A stretch of 64,000 nt of DNA from CAVRUF01 sp963716005 (GTDB lineage Bacteria > Actinomycetota > Thermoleophilia > Gaiellales > Gaiellaceae): contig OY970285.1 of the NCBI GenBank assembly GCA_963716005.1, positions 1,302,001 to 1,366,000 on the forward strand, given 5' to 3'. The translations under genes were made by a program, and so were the position numbers. Of the stretch, positions 8,274-17,623 are shown in pieces. Position 1 is the stretch's first letter. Every line of letters begins with the position of its first letter. The notes below the pieces were generated by a model that saw only the letters and a program-made list of their open reading frames with translations, was not told the origin of the DNA and made no database searches.

Positions 8274-9524
8274 TCAAAGCGAAAGTATTAGAGAGGCGAT
8301 CCGCTCCCAGCTGAAGTGCTCGACCGTGGCCTTGCGCGCGCCGGCGCCGAGCACGGCCCGCACGTCCGGCGAGAGCGCAAGGAGCTCGCGGAGCTTCGCC
8401 TCGAGGTCGTCCACCTCGCCGTTCTCGAAGCTCGCGAGGTGCCGGTACTCCGGCGGGTAGTAGCTCTCGACGGCGGCGGCGATCTCGGCCAGGCCGGAGT
8501 GGCGCGCGACGAGCGGCGGCGAGGCGCAGGCGGCGGCCTCCGCGGCGACCATGCCGAACGCCTCGGGGAAGACCGACGGCGTGACGCTCACGTCCGCGAG
8601 CGGCCAGAGGTGCGCGAGGTGCCGGTGCTCGAGCGGCCCGGTGAAGAGCACGCGGTCCGACGCGCGCGCCTCGAGCGCGTCGCGCTCGGGTCCGAAACCG
8701 ACGATGACGGCCCGCGCCTCCGGGATCCGGTCGAGCGCGTCGAGGAGGAGGCTGACGCCCTTCTCGTCGGAGAGCTTCCCCACGTAGACGATCGTCTGCG
8801 CGTCGCCGGCGAGGAACGCGGCCAGCCGCTCCGCGTTCCCGGGATCGGGGAACCGCTCGTTCTCGCGGCCCGGGTTGGGCGGGTCGAGCTCGGCCTGGGC
8901 GACGAGCGCCGGAAGCGCCTCCTCGCGCGCCTCCGGCTGGAGCCGCTCGATGTCGACACCCGGCGGGACGATGTGAACGCGGTCGAGGTACTCCCCCGGC
9001 CCGACGACTGCCCCGAGCACGCCGCGGATGTGCTCCGAGCCGGCGAGCACCGCCTTCGCGGGGTCGAGCGTCTCCTGTGCCCAGTCGGCGAGCTCCTCGT
9101 TCCCGCGGATCGAGAACTCGAGCTCCGAGCCGTGCGCCTTGACGACGAACGGCGCGCCCGCCGCGACGCCGACCGGCGCACCGAGGAGGACGTGGTTCAC
9201 GAGCAGCAGGTCGGCAGGCAGGTGCTCGCGCACGGCGGCGGCGTTGCGCTCGACGAAGTCGTTTCGCTCCTCCCAGGAGAGCTCCTGGAGGTAGCGCGCC
9301 TCGACGCCGTCGTAGTGGTCGAGCACGAAGACGGGCAGCGGGCCTCCGCCGAGGTCGGGCCGCACGACCTTCGCGCCGCCGAGGTCGAACCGCTCGGGGT
9401 TCGGCTCCTGGCAGAGGACGACCACGTCGTGCCCGAGCCGCGAGAACGCCCGCGCGAGCGCGCGCGTGTAGACATTCGAGCCGGTTCCCCCGAGTAAGTA
9501 GCCGTGCCAAATGAGAACCTTCAT
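8274..9524 (-). CDS. Glycosyltransferase family 4 protein
   Basis: A 416-residue GT-B fold glycosyltransferase. The N-terminal glycine-rich loop is WHGYLLGGTGSNVYTRALARAF. The C-terminal donor domain contains VYVGKLSDEKGVSLLLDAL, FTGPLEHRHL, and the GT4 signature FPEAFGMVAAEAAAC with SGLAEI. The acceptor-side segment contains VKAHGSELEFSIRGN. It transfers a sugar from an activated donor to an unknown acceptor. It lies at the head of a minus-strand operon. Its ATG at 9524 is only 2 nt from the start codon of the divergent sigma factor gene, so each promoter must lie inside the other gene. Confidence 0.88.
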   Translation of the reverse strand: MKVLIWHGYLLGGTGSNVYTRALARAFSRLGHDVVVLCQEPNPERFDLGGAKVVRPDLGGGPLPVFVLDHYDGVEARYLQELSWEERNDFVERNAAAVREHLPADLLLVNHVLLGAPVGVAAGAPFVVKAHGSELEFSIRGNEELADWAQETLDPAKAVLAGSEHIRGVLGAVVGPGEYLDRVHIVPPGVDIERLQPEAREEALPALVAQAELDPPNPGRENERFPDPGNAERLAAFLAGDAQTIVYVGKLSDEKGVSLLLDALDRIPEARAVIVGFGPERDALEARASDRVLFTGPLEHRHLAHLWPLADVSVTPSVFPEAFGMVAAEAAACASPPLVARHSGLAEIAAAVESYYPPEYRHLASFENGEVDDLEAKLRELLALSPDVRAVLGAGARKATVEHFSWERIASLILSL

Positions 9525-9526
9525 GC

Positions 9527-10063
9527 GTGGATCCTGACGGTCAGCTGGTCGAGCGTGCGCAGCGGGGAGACCAGTCCGCGTTCGCCGAGCTCGTAGAGCG
9601 GCACCAGCATCGCATGTTCACGCTCGCGGCCCGGACGCTCGGCTCGCGCACCGATGCCGAGGACGCGGTGCAGGACGCGTTCGTGCGCGCGTGGCGCTCG
9701 ATCGGCAAGTTCCGCGGCGGCTCGCTCTTCTCCACTTGGCTCTACCGGATCTGCGTGAACGCGGCGCACGACCACCGCTCGCGCCGCCGGCCCGAGCCGG
9801 TCGAGCCGACGGATACCGACGCCGACCCGCGCGACCGCTTCGCCGACGAGCAGCTCTCCGGGGAGCTGCAGCGGGCGCTCGGCTCGCTCGAGGAGCACCA
9901 GCGCGTCACCGTCGTCCTCTTCGACGTGCTCGGCGTCTCGTACGCGGAGATCGCCGAGATCACGAAGTCGACCGAGGGTACGGTGAAGTCGCGCCTCTTC
10001 CGCGGCCGCGCCGAGCTGGCACGTCAACTGCGGGGAACACGGGAAGCGGAAGGCGAGTCGTAG
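9527..10063 (+). CDS. ECF-type RNA polymerase sigma factor
   Basis: A 178-residue group 4 (ECF) sigma factor. Region 2 spans about residues 10-80, with FAELVERHQHRMFTLA and DAEDAVQDAFVRAW (region 2.2-2.4), followed by STWLYRICVNAAHDHRSRRR. Region 4 spans about residues 115-170, with VTVVLFDVLGVSYAEIAEI, then EGTVKSRLFRGRAEL as the helix-turn-helix. The start is GTG at 9527, 2 nt from the divergent glycosyltransferase start. The stop overlaps the GTG of the anti-sigma gene. The signal it answers is unknown. Confidence 0.92.
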   Translation: MDPDGQLVERAQRGDQSAFAELVERHQHRMFTLAARTLGSRTDAEDAVQDAFVRAWRSIGKFRGGSLFSTWLYRICVNAAHDHRSRRRPEPVEPTDTDADPRDRFADEQLSGELQRALGSLEEHQRVTVVLFDVLGVSYAEIAEITKSTEGTVKSRLFRGRAELARQLRGTREAEGES

Positions 10064-10710
10064 TGAAGATGGCCAAGGGACATCCGCAGCGCCATGACCT
10101 GCTCGACTACGTCGAGGGCTCGCTCGACGCCGCCGACCGCTCCTCCGTGAAGCAGCACCTCGACTCGTGCGCAACCTGCCGCGAGCTCGTCGCCGACGCC
10201 GCGGCCGGCAAGCAGCTCCTGGCCGCCAGCCCATCGCTCGAGCTCTCCGAGGAACGCGCGGGCGCAATCGTCGCGGCGCTCGACCGCCCGGCTCCGGCCC
10301 CGGAACGAAGACGTCCCGCGTGGCGCTTCGCGGCCGTGGTCGCAGTCGCGCTTGCCGTCGCCGTTCCGCTCTCCTACGTCGCGCTCCAGAGTGGCGGCGG
10401 CGACGACAACGCCTCGTCCGCGGGCGCGGAAACGGGCGCGACCGCGGAGGAAAGCGGCGGAGGCCAAGACGACGCCGGGGCCGACACGGGCGCTGCCGCT
10501 CCGGAGACGCCAGAGCTCACGATCGTGCGCGGCGTCGCAGCAAAGCCGGCCGCGGTCGCGCGTGCGCTCCGGACCGCGGGCTTCACGGCGGACGTCGAGG
10601 CCGACTCCGTCGTCGTCGTCGTCGAGGACGCGAAGGTCAAGGACGTGGCGGACCTGCTCGACGACCGGTTCGAGCCCGGCGACACCGTCGTCTTCTGGCG
10701 TGTCCCCTAG
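10063..10710 (+). CDS. Zinc-finger anti-sigma factor, membrane-anchored
   Basis: 215 residues from GTG 10063, or 213 from ATG 10069. The N-terminal ZAS domain has the His-x3-Cys-x2-Cys core (KQHLDSCATCREL) after HDLLDYVEGSLD. One transmembrane helix lies near residues 85-105 (WRFAAVVAVALAVAVPLSYVAL). A Gly/Glu/Asp-rich linker then leads to an outside domain of about 65 residues ending in GDTVVFWRVP. It should hold the upstream ECF sigma inactive at the membrane until an external cue. It is coupled to the sigma gene through overlapping stop and start codons, and it overlaps the convergent rex gene by 4 nt. Confidence 0.85.
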   Translation: MKMAKGHPQRHDLLDYVEGSLDAADRSSVKQHLDSCATCRELVADAAAGKQLLAASPSLELSEERAGAIVAALDRPAPAPERRRPAWRFAAVVAVALAVAVPLSYVALQSGGGDDNASSAGAETGATAEESGGGQDDAGADTGAAAPETPELTIVRGVAAKPAAVARALRTAGFTADVEADSVVVVVEDAKVKDVADLLDDRFEPGDTVVFWRVP

Positions 10711-11375
10711 GTGAGGTAGAAGTAGAGCGCGTAGAGGAGCTCGACGGCCGGGCTCGTCGTGTGCACGGTCACGTCGGGCGGCACGTTCAGGAGCGCGTCC
10801 GTGTAGTTGAAGATGATCTTCACGCCGGCGCGCACGACGTCGTCGGCGACACTCTGGGCCGACTCCGCGGGGACAGCCAGGACGGCGACGATGATGTTCT
10901 TCTCGCGGATGACCTCGCCGAGGCGCGCGTAGTCGAGCACCTCGAGATCGTCGATCGGCTGGCCGACCTTCCCCTGGTCGGTGTCGAAGGTCGCGGCGAT
11001 GTTGAAGCCGTGATCCGCGAAGACGGTCGAGTTCGCGACGGCCTGGCCGAGACGTCCCGCGCCGAACAGCGCGATGTTGTGCTGGCCCTGCGTGCGGAGG
11101 ATCTTGCGGATCTCGCCCGCGAGCCCGTCGACCGTGTAGCCGACGCCGCGCTTGCCGAACTTGCCGAACCCGGAGAGGTCGCGGCGGATCTGCGTCGCGT
11201 TGATGTTCGTGTACTCGCTGATCTCCTGGGAGGAGATGCGCTCCTTGCCCATCTTCTTCGCCTGCGTGAGCACCCGGAGGTACTGGCTGAGGCGTGCGGC
11301 GACTCCGACGGTGAGGCGCTCTTCGGAGGAGATCCGCGTCTCGTCGAGTGTGGCCGTTGCGAGTCGCGAGTTCAT
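10707..11375 (-). CDS. rex: Redox-sensing transcriptional repressor Rex
   Basis: A 222-residue regulator that senses the NADH/NAD+ ratio. The N-terminal winged helix (residues 15-85) contains RLSQYLRVL, then SSQEISEYTNINATQIRRDLSGFG and GKRGVGY, all diagnostic for Rex. The Rossmann domain has NIALFGAGRLGQAV (GxGxxG) and AATFDTDQGKVGQ. The C-terminus YALYFYLT is the swapped helix. A TTGTG half-site (11379-11383) lies just upstream of the start, but the opposite arm is only partly conserved (CATAG), so autoregulation is plausible but weakly supported. Confidence 0.95.
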   Translation of the reverse strand: MNSRLATATLDETRISSEERLTVGVAARLSQYLRVLTQAKKMGKERISSQEISEYTNINATQIRRDLSGFGKFGKRGVGYTVDGLAGEIRKILRTQGQHNIALFGAGRLGQAVANSTVFADHGFNIAATFDTDQGKVGQPIDDLEVLDYARLGEVIREKNIIVAVLAVPAESAQSVADDVVRAGVKIIFNYTDALLNVPPDVTVHTTSPAVELLYALYFYLT

Positions 11376-11458
11376 AGCTTGTGACAGAGCATAGCCCGGC
11401 AGATCAGTAGGTGCGGAGGGAACCGCGCGCCGCTCGAGGCAGGACTTTGTGACGCCGG

Positions 11459-11749
11459 TCAGAGGACGCCGAGACGCCGGCGAAGTCCGTCCGGATGGAC
11501 GTAGAACGTGAACGCCGGCTCCCCGTCGACGACGACCACGGGGATCCGCTCACGGTACGAGTCCTCGAGCGCGGGGTCGCCCGTGATGTCCACCTCGGTC
11601 AGCTCGAACGGCGTCTCGTCGCGCACTTGGCCGATCACGCGGCGCGCCGCGGCGCAGAGGTGACATTCCGGTGCGTAATAGAAGAGAACGCTATGGGTAG
11701 AGCCCGCGGATATTGGTTGCCTCCGCCACTCGGGCGACGCCGAGCGCAT
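11459..11749 (-). CDS. Glutaredoxin-like thioredoxin-fold protein
   Basis: A small thiol-disulfide protein of the DUF836/glutaredoxin type. The core begins VLFYYAPECHLCAAARRV, with a C-x-x-C active site (CHLC), followed by FELTEVDITGDPALEDSYRERIPVVVVDGE, which holds the cis-Pro (IPVV). The fold proper starts near 11690, but no ATG, GTG or TTG lies there in frame. The nearest canonical start is ATG 11749, inside the end of gdhA (59 nt overlap), preceded by AGGCGG at 3 nt. It is downstream of and co-directional with gdhA. The substrate is unknown. Confidence 0.75.
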   Translation of the reverse strand: MRSASPEWRRQPISAGSTHSVLFYYAPECHLCAAARRVIGQVRDETPFELTEVDITGDPALEDSYRERIPVVVVDGEPAFTFYVHPDGLRRRLGVL

Positions 11750-12965
11750 ACGCCGCCTGCCGCATTGTCATCGCCTTGCGCTCGTGGAGGTCCCAGGTCT
11801 GCGTGAACGCCCGGGTGATGATGTCGTCCAGGCGCTGGTTGACCTCCTCCTCCTTCCAGAAGTACTCCTGGAGGCCCTGCACCCACTCGAAGTACGAGAC
11901 GACCACGCCGCCCGCGTTCGCGAGGATGTCCGGCAGGACGAGGACGCCCTTGTCCGCCAGGATCTCGTCCGCCTCGACGGTCGTCGGCCCGTTCGCGCCC
12001 TCGCAGACGATCGACGCCTTCACGTCTGCGGCGTTCTCGCGGGTCAGCACCTGCTCGAGCGCGCACGGCGCGAGCACGTCGCAGTCGAGGACGAGCAGCT
12101 CGTCGTTCGAGATGTCGTCCGCGCCTGGGAGACCACTCAGCGCGCCGGTGAGGTCCTTGTGACGGTGCGCCTCGTCCAGATCGATGCCTTTCTCGCAGAC
12201 GATCCCGCCGGTCGAGTCGGAGAGGCCGATCACCTTCGCGCCCTCGTCGCAGAGGAGCTCGGCGAGGTTGCGGCCCACGTTCCCGAAGCCCTGCACGACC
12301 ACGCGGGCGCCCTCGAGCGACTTGCCGCTCCGCTGGAGCGCTTCGCGCGCGCAGAACCCGGCGCCGCGCCCGGTCGCCTTCTCGCGCCCGAGCGAGCCGC
12401 CGACGTTGACCGGCTTCCCGGTAACGACGCCGAGCACCGAGTAGCCCTGATTCATCGAGTACGTGTCGAAGATCCACGCCATCACCTGCGCGTTCGTCCC
12501 GACGTCCGGCGCGGGGATGTCCTTCTCCGGCCCGATCTGCGTGATGATCTCGGTCGTGTAGCGGCGGGTGAGCCGCTCGAGCTCCGACATCGAGAGCGTC
12601 TTGGGATCGCAGACGACTCCGCCCTTGGCACCGCCGAACGGGAGCTCCATGAGGGCGCACTTCCAGGTCATCCACATGGCGAGCGCCTTCGTCTCCTCCA
12701 TGGTCACGGCCGGGTGGTAGCGCAGGCCGCCCTTGGAGGGGCCGCGCGCGACGTTGTGCGTGATCCGGAAGCCGGTGAAGACGTCGACCGAGCCGTCGTC
12801 GCGGCGCGTCGGGATCGAGACCTCGATCGCCTTCTTGCACTCGAGGAGCACGCCGAGCATGTCGTCGTCGAGCTCGAGCACGGCGGCGGTGCGCCGGAGC
12901 TGTTCCCGCGCCATCTCCAACGGGTCTTCTTGCGAGAACGACGTCGGGGTCTGGACGGTCGTCAC
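11691..12965 (-). CDS. gdhA: Glu/Leu/Phe/Val-family dehydrogenase, probable glutamate dehydrogenase
   Basis: A 424-residue hexameric-type amino acid dehydrogenase that interconverts glutamate with 2-oxoglutarate and ammonia. Motifs are ITHNVARGPSKGGLRYHP (substrate lysine), MTWKCALMELPFGGAKGGV (catalytic Lys in PFGGAKGG), DIPAPDVGTNAQVMAWI, and VVVQGFGNVGRNLAELL (GxGxxG, NAD(P) site). Length and motif spacing fit the NAD-type small GDH of bacteria and archaea. The GTG start at 12965 overlaps the stop of the subtilase gene (GTGA). Leucine or phenylalanine as substrate is not excluded. Confidence 0.9.
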   Translation of the reverse strand: MTTVQTPTSFSQEDPLEMAREQLRRTAAVLELDDDMLGVLLECKKAIEVSIPTRRDDGSVDVFTGFRITHNVARGPSKGGLRYHPAVTMEETKALAMWMTWKCALMELPFGGAKGGVVCDPKTLSMSELERLTRRYTTEIITQIGPEKDIPAPDVGTNAQVMAWIFDTYSMNQGYSVLGVVTGKPVNVGGSLGREKATGRGAGFCAREALQRSGKSLEGARVVVQGFGNVGRNLAELLCDEGAKVIGLSDSTGGIVCEKGIDLDEAHRHKDLTGALSGLPGADDISNDELLVLDCDVLAPCALEQVLTRENAADVKASIVCEGANGPTTVEADEILADKGVLVLPDILANAGGVVVSYFEWVQGLQEYFWKEEEVNQRLDDIITRAFTQTWDLHERKAMTMRQAAYALGVARVAEATNIRGLYP

Positions 12966-15605
12966 TGCGAGCGGAGTCTAAACCGGACGTCCACCGAGGT
13001 TGCGGTCGCGCCCACGTCGCCCGAGGGCGGGTAGGCGACGAGCCGCAGCGTGTACGCGCCCGGCCTGAGCACATGTCCGCCGGGACCACGGCCGGTGACG
13101 CCCAGCGCGTAGCGGCCGGGGAGCAGATCGTGAAGCCGCGTGAGCACGCCGAGGCGCTTCTCGCCGCGCCAGAGCTCGACCACGAGGAGCTGCACGGGCT
13201 CGACCGCCTGGCCGGTGTCGTCGGTCTTCACGCTGCCGGCGCGGAACGCGAGCACGGCCGGTGCGACGTCGGAGGCGGTGAAGTCGTCGGCCGAGAGCGA
13301 GACGTTGCCGAGGAGCGGCTCCGGACTCTGCTCGCGGAAGCTGACCGCCCACGGCAGGCGGACGGGCCGCGAGCCCTCGGGCGAGACGACGAACGCGCCG
13401 CCGGCGCTCCCTTCGAGCGGGCCCTTGCCGGTCGCGATCAGCGCGACCTCGGCCGTCGAGCCCGGGGTCACGGAGACGTGCGCGGGCGAGGCCGCGAAGG
13501 TGAGCTCGGGGACGCCCCAGGTATCACGCGCGAGGCCGAGGTCGATCTCGAGCGCGCGCGTGGAGAGGTTCCGGATGCGGACGGTCTGCGTGACCTGCCA
13601 GCCGTCTCCGCTCACGCGGCCGTAGGCGAGCGTGACCGGTTCGGCGGCGATCTCGGCCGCTGCGGCGCCCGTCGCGTCGACGATTCCGGCGCCCTGGACG
13701 GTCACCGGCTCGGGACCGGTCTCGAGGACGATCTGGCGCGCGCTCCCGACGAGGAGGCTGCGCAGCTCGCCGGTCGTGAGGCCCGGGCCGCGCCTGGATC
13801 ACCGCGGCTGCGGCGCCGGCCGTGACCGCGGCGGCCACGCTCGATCCGGTCGCGGTCGCGTAGCGCTCGGTGCCGTCCGAGTTGCGGCCGCCGTCCGAGG
13901 TCGCGATCCCGACGCCCGGCGCGACGACGTCCGGTTTCACCTGTCCGCCGAAGGCCATGCCGCCCGAGGAGAACGGCGCGACGTCGCCGGCGAGTCCGTT
14001 CGCGACTCCGCGCACGCCGCCGAAGGAGACCGTCACCTGCGTTCCGTCCACGAGCTCGTCGAGCGCCTCGTTCCCCGCCTCGGCGGGAAGCCCGATCACG
14101 GGAACCGCCGTTCCCTCGTCGAGGTCGAGCGAGCCGGCGTGCACGCGGGTCCCCGCGACGAGCACCGCGCCGGCGCCGGCGGCGACCGCGTTACGGACGC
14201 GTGTGTCGAGTGCACTCCCGGCCGGGAGGATCGCGGCGCGCCCGGCGACGCGGCTCACGCCGTTCTTGTCGAAGAAGTCGGCCAGGATCGCGCCGTCGGC
14301 GACCTCGTCCTTGCGCCGGTCGACGTCGGCGAGCGACGGTCCGGAGAGCGCGACCGCGTCGAGCTGCCCCTCGGGAGGCAGCACGCCGAGGACGGGCGCC
14401 GCGCCGGAGAAGACGTCGTCGCCGTCGGCGGAGACCTTCGTGTCGGCCTCGAGATTGGATGCGCGGAGATCGATCGCGCCGACGGTCAGCGCCGCTGCGG
14501 CGCCGCCGGGATCGCCGACGGTGCCGAACCCACGGCCCGCGCGTCCGTCGTTCCCCGAGGGCGCGACCACGAGCGTTCCGAGCTTGGCCGCCCCGGCGAC
14601 CGCGCGGGACTCGGGGCTGTCGGGGAAGGACGCGTACGGCTCGACGACCGCGGCGAGCGCGACCGGAAGCGCGTCCGAGACGTCGCCGTCGCGGTTCGGG
14701 TCGACGGCGCGCTCGAGCCCGGCGAGCAGCGTGTCGCCGTGGCCGAGCAGCGCGTACGAGCCGTCGGCCGTCTGCTCCCAGCCGAGAATCCTGAACGGGA
14801 CGACCGTGGAGCCGGGGACGACGCCCTGGAGCCCGGTCGGGCCGTCGGCGCCGACGAGGATCCCGGCCATGCGGGTTCCGTGCGGCTCGACGCGGCCGGG
14901 GTCGTCCGGCTTCGGCTCGGCCGCGGCGCGGCGGTCTCCGTCCACGAGGTCGTAGCCCGGACGCACGCGCCCGCCGAGGTACGGATGGTCGAGATCGACG
15001 CCGGAGTCGAGCAGCGCGATCTTCACGCCGGTGCCGTCGAAGCCGGGCAGCGCGTCGTCGAGCCTACGCCCCGCGCCGGCGGCGAACTCGGGCCGGCCAA
15101 GGGACTGCGCGGTGAGCGCGGCCGGGTAGAGCGTGCGCACCGGATAGACGCCGACGATCCCGTCCATGCGCTCGAGCTCGGCCTGCGCGCGGCCGTCGAG
15201 GACGGCCGAGAAGCCGTTCAGCGTGCGCGTGAACGTGCGCACGCGCTTCACCTTGACGCCGCGCTGAGCGAGGCGTTCCAGGAGGAGCCGCTGCGAGGCC
15301 TCGGCCTCCGCGAGCCAGCGCTTCTGGTCGGCCGGGGTCGGCAGCGACTCGGAGCGCGCGACCGAGTCGGCGAGCGACGGCGCGGCGAGCACGACGATCA
15401 TCCGGTCGGGCTGGGCCGACTCGGGACGCTCGCCGAAGACGTCGTTCCAGGCCGAGGCCGCCGCCTGGAGGGCGGACTCGCCGGCACCGAGAACCGGCGC
15501 CGCGAAGACGATCGCGACGGTGCAGGCCGCAACGAGCGCGAGAACGGCCGGACCCGCCGCGCGGCGCCTCTGACTACGCCGCGGAGGCATACGCATCGAG
15601 CTCAA
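12962..15605 (-). CDS. Secreted subtilisin-like serine protease, frameshifted
   Basis: About 880 residues when joined across one frameshift. There is an N-terminal signal peptide and an I9-like propeptide (QPDRMIVVLAAPSLADSV). The peptidase S8 triad follows: Asp in VKIALLDSGVDLDHP (about residue 200), His in VEPHGTRMAGILVG, and Ser in ATGSSVAAAVTAG. A PA-type insert lies between His and Ser. The frame breaks at 13781-13790 (GCCCGGGCCG) right after the Ser motif. Dropping one G restores RPGLTTGELRSLLVGSA and a beta-rich C-terminal region of about 280 residues down to 12962. I treat the break as a sequence error. The start overlaps tsaD. Confidence 0.85.
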
Positions 15606-16539
15606 GGTAGCGAGGATACGGAATCTCCTGTAGGAACCTGCCGGCAGAAGCGACCATCGCTGCGTTATCGGTACAAAGCGGTAACGGTGTAAGCACGGCT
15701 TCGGGAAGCGACGCGCGCAGCTCCGAATTGGCCGCGACGCCGCCCACGACGGCGATCTTCGTCGCGTTCAGCTCGGTCGCCGCGGCCCGGGTCCGCTCGA
15801 CGAGCGCCCGCACGATCGCTCGCTGGTAGGACGCGGCCAGATCCGCCCGGCGGCGCCCCAACTCTTCGGGGTCGAGATCGCGGACCGCGTAGACGAGCGC
15901 CGTCTTCACGCCCGAGAAGGAGAAGTCGTGTCCGGCGACCTTGGCGACCGGGAACGCGAACGCCTCCGGATCTCCCTCCTGGGCGAGCCGGTCGATCGCC
16001 GCGCCGCCCGGATAGCCGAGCCCGAGAAGCCGGGCACCCTTGTCGAACGCCTCGCCCGCCGCGTCGTCGAGCGTCGTCCCGAGCACGCGGTAGCCCGCGC
16101 GGTCGGTGACGTCGAGGAGCAGCGTGTGTCCCCCGCTCGCGAGCAGTGCGAGGAACGGCGGCTCGAGCGGCTCGGGCTCCAGGTAGAGCGCGGCGACGTG
16201 CGCGTGCAGGTGATCCACGGGGATGAGAGGCAGCCGCAGCGACCACGCGAGCGCCTTCGCGGCCGAGACGCCGACGAGCAGCGCGCCGATGAGGCCGGGG
16301 CCACGGGTGACCGCGATCGCATCGAGATCGCCGAAGCCGACACCGGCCTCCTCGAGCGCCTCGTGGATCACGGGCGCGAAGAGCTCGAGATGCCGGCGCG
16401 ACGCGATCTCGGGAACGACTCCGCCGTAGCGCGCGTGCAGCTCGGCCTGCGAGGCGACGACGTTCGAGCGGATCTTCCCGTCATGCGTGACGACGGCCGC
16501 GGCGGTCTCGTCGCACGACGTCTCGATCCCAAGGATCAT
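15574..16539 (-). CDS. tsaD: tRNA N6-adenosine threonylcarbamoyltransferase
   Basis: A 321-residue Kae1/TsaD enzyme that moves the threonylcarbamoyl group from TC-AMP to A37 of ANN-decoding tRNAs. Motifs are the N-terminal ILGIETSCDETAAAVV, VPEIASRRHLE, PVDHLHAHVAALYLE (the metal-binding H-x3-H, HLHAH), LLASGGHTLLL, GEAFDKGARLLGLGYPGG, and VVGGVAANSELR with CTDNAAMVA near the end. It is part of a compact operon with tsaE, tsaB and rimI. Its ATG at 16539 overlaps the rimI stop, and its end overlaps the start of the subtilase gene. Confidence 0.97.
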   Translation of the reverse strand: MILGIETSCDETAAAVVTHDGKIRSNVVASQAELHARYGGVVPEIASRRHLELFAPVIHEALEEAGVGFGDLDAIAVTRGPGLIGALLVGVSAAKALAWSLRLPLIPVDHLHAHVAALYLEPEPLEPPFLALLASGGHTLLLDVTDRAGYRVLGTTLDDAAGEAFDKGARLLGLGYPGGAAIDRLAQEGDPEAFAFPVAKVAGHDFSFSGVKTALVYAVRDLDPEELGRRRADLAASYQRAIVRALVERTRAAATELNATKIAVVGGVAANSELRASLPEAVLTPLPLCTDNAAMVASAGRFLQEIPYPRYLELDAYASAA

Positions 16540-17012
16540 CAGTTGGCGCGCGCCTCGACTTGGGCGAGCGGGTCCTTCCACATGACGAGCGCGTCCTCGC
16601 GGTTGTCCGTGTAGTAGCCGCGCCGCACGCCGGTCGGCGAGAACCCGAGGCTCTCGTAGAGCGCGATCGCCGACGTGTTCGAGACGCGCACCTCGAGCGT
16701 GTAGCCGCGCCGGTCGTCGTCGGCCGTCGTGCGGAAGAGCTCCTCGAGCATCTGCGTGGCGATGCCGCGCCGCCGGTAGGGCTCCGCGACCGCGACGTTC
16801 ATCACGTGCCAGGCGTCGACGTACCGGGAGATGATCAGGTAGCCGACGAGGCTCTCGTCCACCGGGTCGAACGCGCCGAGCGAGATCGACGACGGCTTGG
16901 CCAGCTCGCCCGCGAACATCGACCGCGACCACGGCGTGGGGTACGCGGTGCGCTCGATCAGCTCGATCGCGTCGAGGTCGCCGAGGGTCAGCCTGCGGAA
17001 GTCGAGCGTCAT
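16539..17012 (-). CDS. rimI: RimI-type ribosomal protein alanine N-acetyltransferase
   Basis: A 157-residue GNAT acetyltransferase. The acetyl-CoA loop is VAEPYRRRGIATQML (R/QxxGxG/A), preceded by WHVMNVAV and followed by LEVRVSNTSAIALYESLGF. The N-terminus IELIERTAYPTPWSRSMFAGEL is typical of RimI, which acetylates the N-terminus of ribosomal protein S18. It lies between tsaB and tsaD with overlapping ends (4 nt with tsaB), the common arrangement in actinobacteria, which supports RimI over other GNATs. Confidence 0.88.
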   Translation of the reverse strand: MTLDFRRLTLGDLDAIELIERTAYPTPWSRSMFAGELAKPSSISLGAFDPVDESLVGYLIISRYVDAWHVMNVAVAEPYRRRGIATQMLEELFRTTADDDRRGYTLEVRVSNTSAIALYESLGFSPTGVRRGYYTDNREDALVMWKDPLAQVEARAN

Positions 17013-17623
17013 GGCTTGAGTGTGCCCGCGCGGCGGTTTTTCTCGGCGTCCGGAACGCGGAGGTAGAGCGGCTCGAGCGTGTCGGCCGAACCGAAGTCCG
17101 CGGCGAGACCGGCGAGGTTGCGCGCCCAGGGAACGTGCTCGTCGCTCTCGTCCTCGGGCACGACGCCGCCCGCGGCCTCGATCGCGGCCCGGTACAGAAC
17201 CGCCCCGTCGCCGACGTAGCGCGTGCCCTGCTCGACCTGCAGGTCATCCGGGGAGACGACCACCGGAGCCCCGCTCGCGCGCGTGAACACTTCTCCGCGC
17301 CGTGCGTCGAGCACCGGAACCGCCCCGGGCGAGCCCGCGGCGAGCGTGTCGAGCGTGGAGACGCCCGCGGTGGGAAGGCCGAGCGAGAACGCCAGCGTGC
17401 GCGCCGTCACGAGTCCCATGCGCAGGCCGGTGTAGCTCCCGGGCCCGGTTCCGACGGCGAGCGCGTCGAGATTCGAGGCCTCCAGCCCCGCCTCGGCCAG
17501 GAGCTCCTCGGCGTCCGCCAGCACGCGGAACGCGCGGGAGCGACGCTCGCCGAGCAGCGCCCCGTCCCGAAGGAGCGCCACGGTCGAGGCGTCGGTCGCG
17601 GTGTCGAAGGCGAGGACAAGCAT
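17009..17623 (-). CDS. tsaB: tRNA threonylcarbamoyladenosine biosynthesis protein TsaB
   Basis: A 204-residue ASKHA-fold partner of TsaD with the N-terminal LVLAFDTATDASTVALL and the signature VGTGPGSYTGLRMGLVTA around residues 57-74. It lacks the metal-binding histidines of TsaD, as expected for the non-catalytic paralogue that dimerises with TsaD in t6A synthesis. The coding region abuts tsaE at 17623 and overlaps rimI by 4 nt. Confidence 0.95.
   Translation of the reverse strand: MLVLAFDTATDASTVALLRDGALLGERRSRAFRVLADAEELLAEAGLEASNLDALAVGTGPGSYTGLRMGLVTARTLAFSLGLPTAGVSTLDTLAAGSPGAVPVLDARRGEVFTRASGAPVVVSPDDLQVEQGTRYVGDGAVLYRAAIEAAGGVVPEDESDEHVPWARNLAGLAADFGSADTLEPLYLRVPDAEKNRRAGTLKP

Noticed and set aside
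11379..11394. Rex operator upstream of rex, and TTGTGAA copies near 5848 and 5930 upstream of hppA
   Set aside because: Only one arm (TTGTG) is good. The second arm matches at most three of five bases at 11390, and none at the hppA copies. It was not called as a site.
11400..11458. Terminator between the glutaredoxin gene and rex
   Set aside because: No stem longer than about 5 bp and no U run were found.
13632..15692. Long plus-strand open frame opposite the subtilase
   Set aside because: Composition (Arg/Gly/Ala/Glu only) and lack of a domain show it is the complement of the protease gene.
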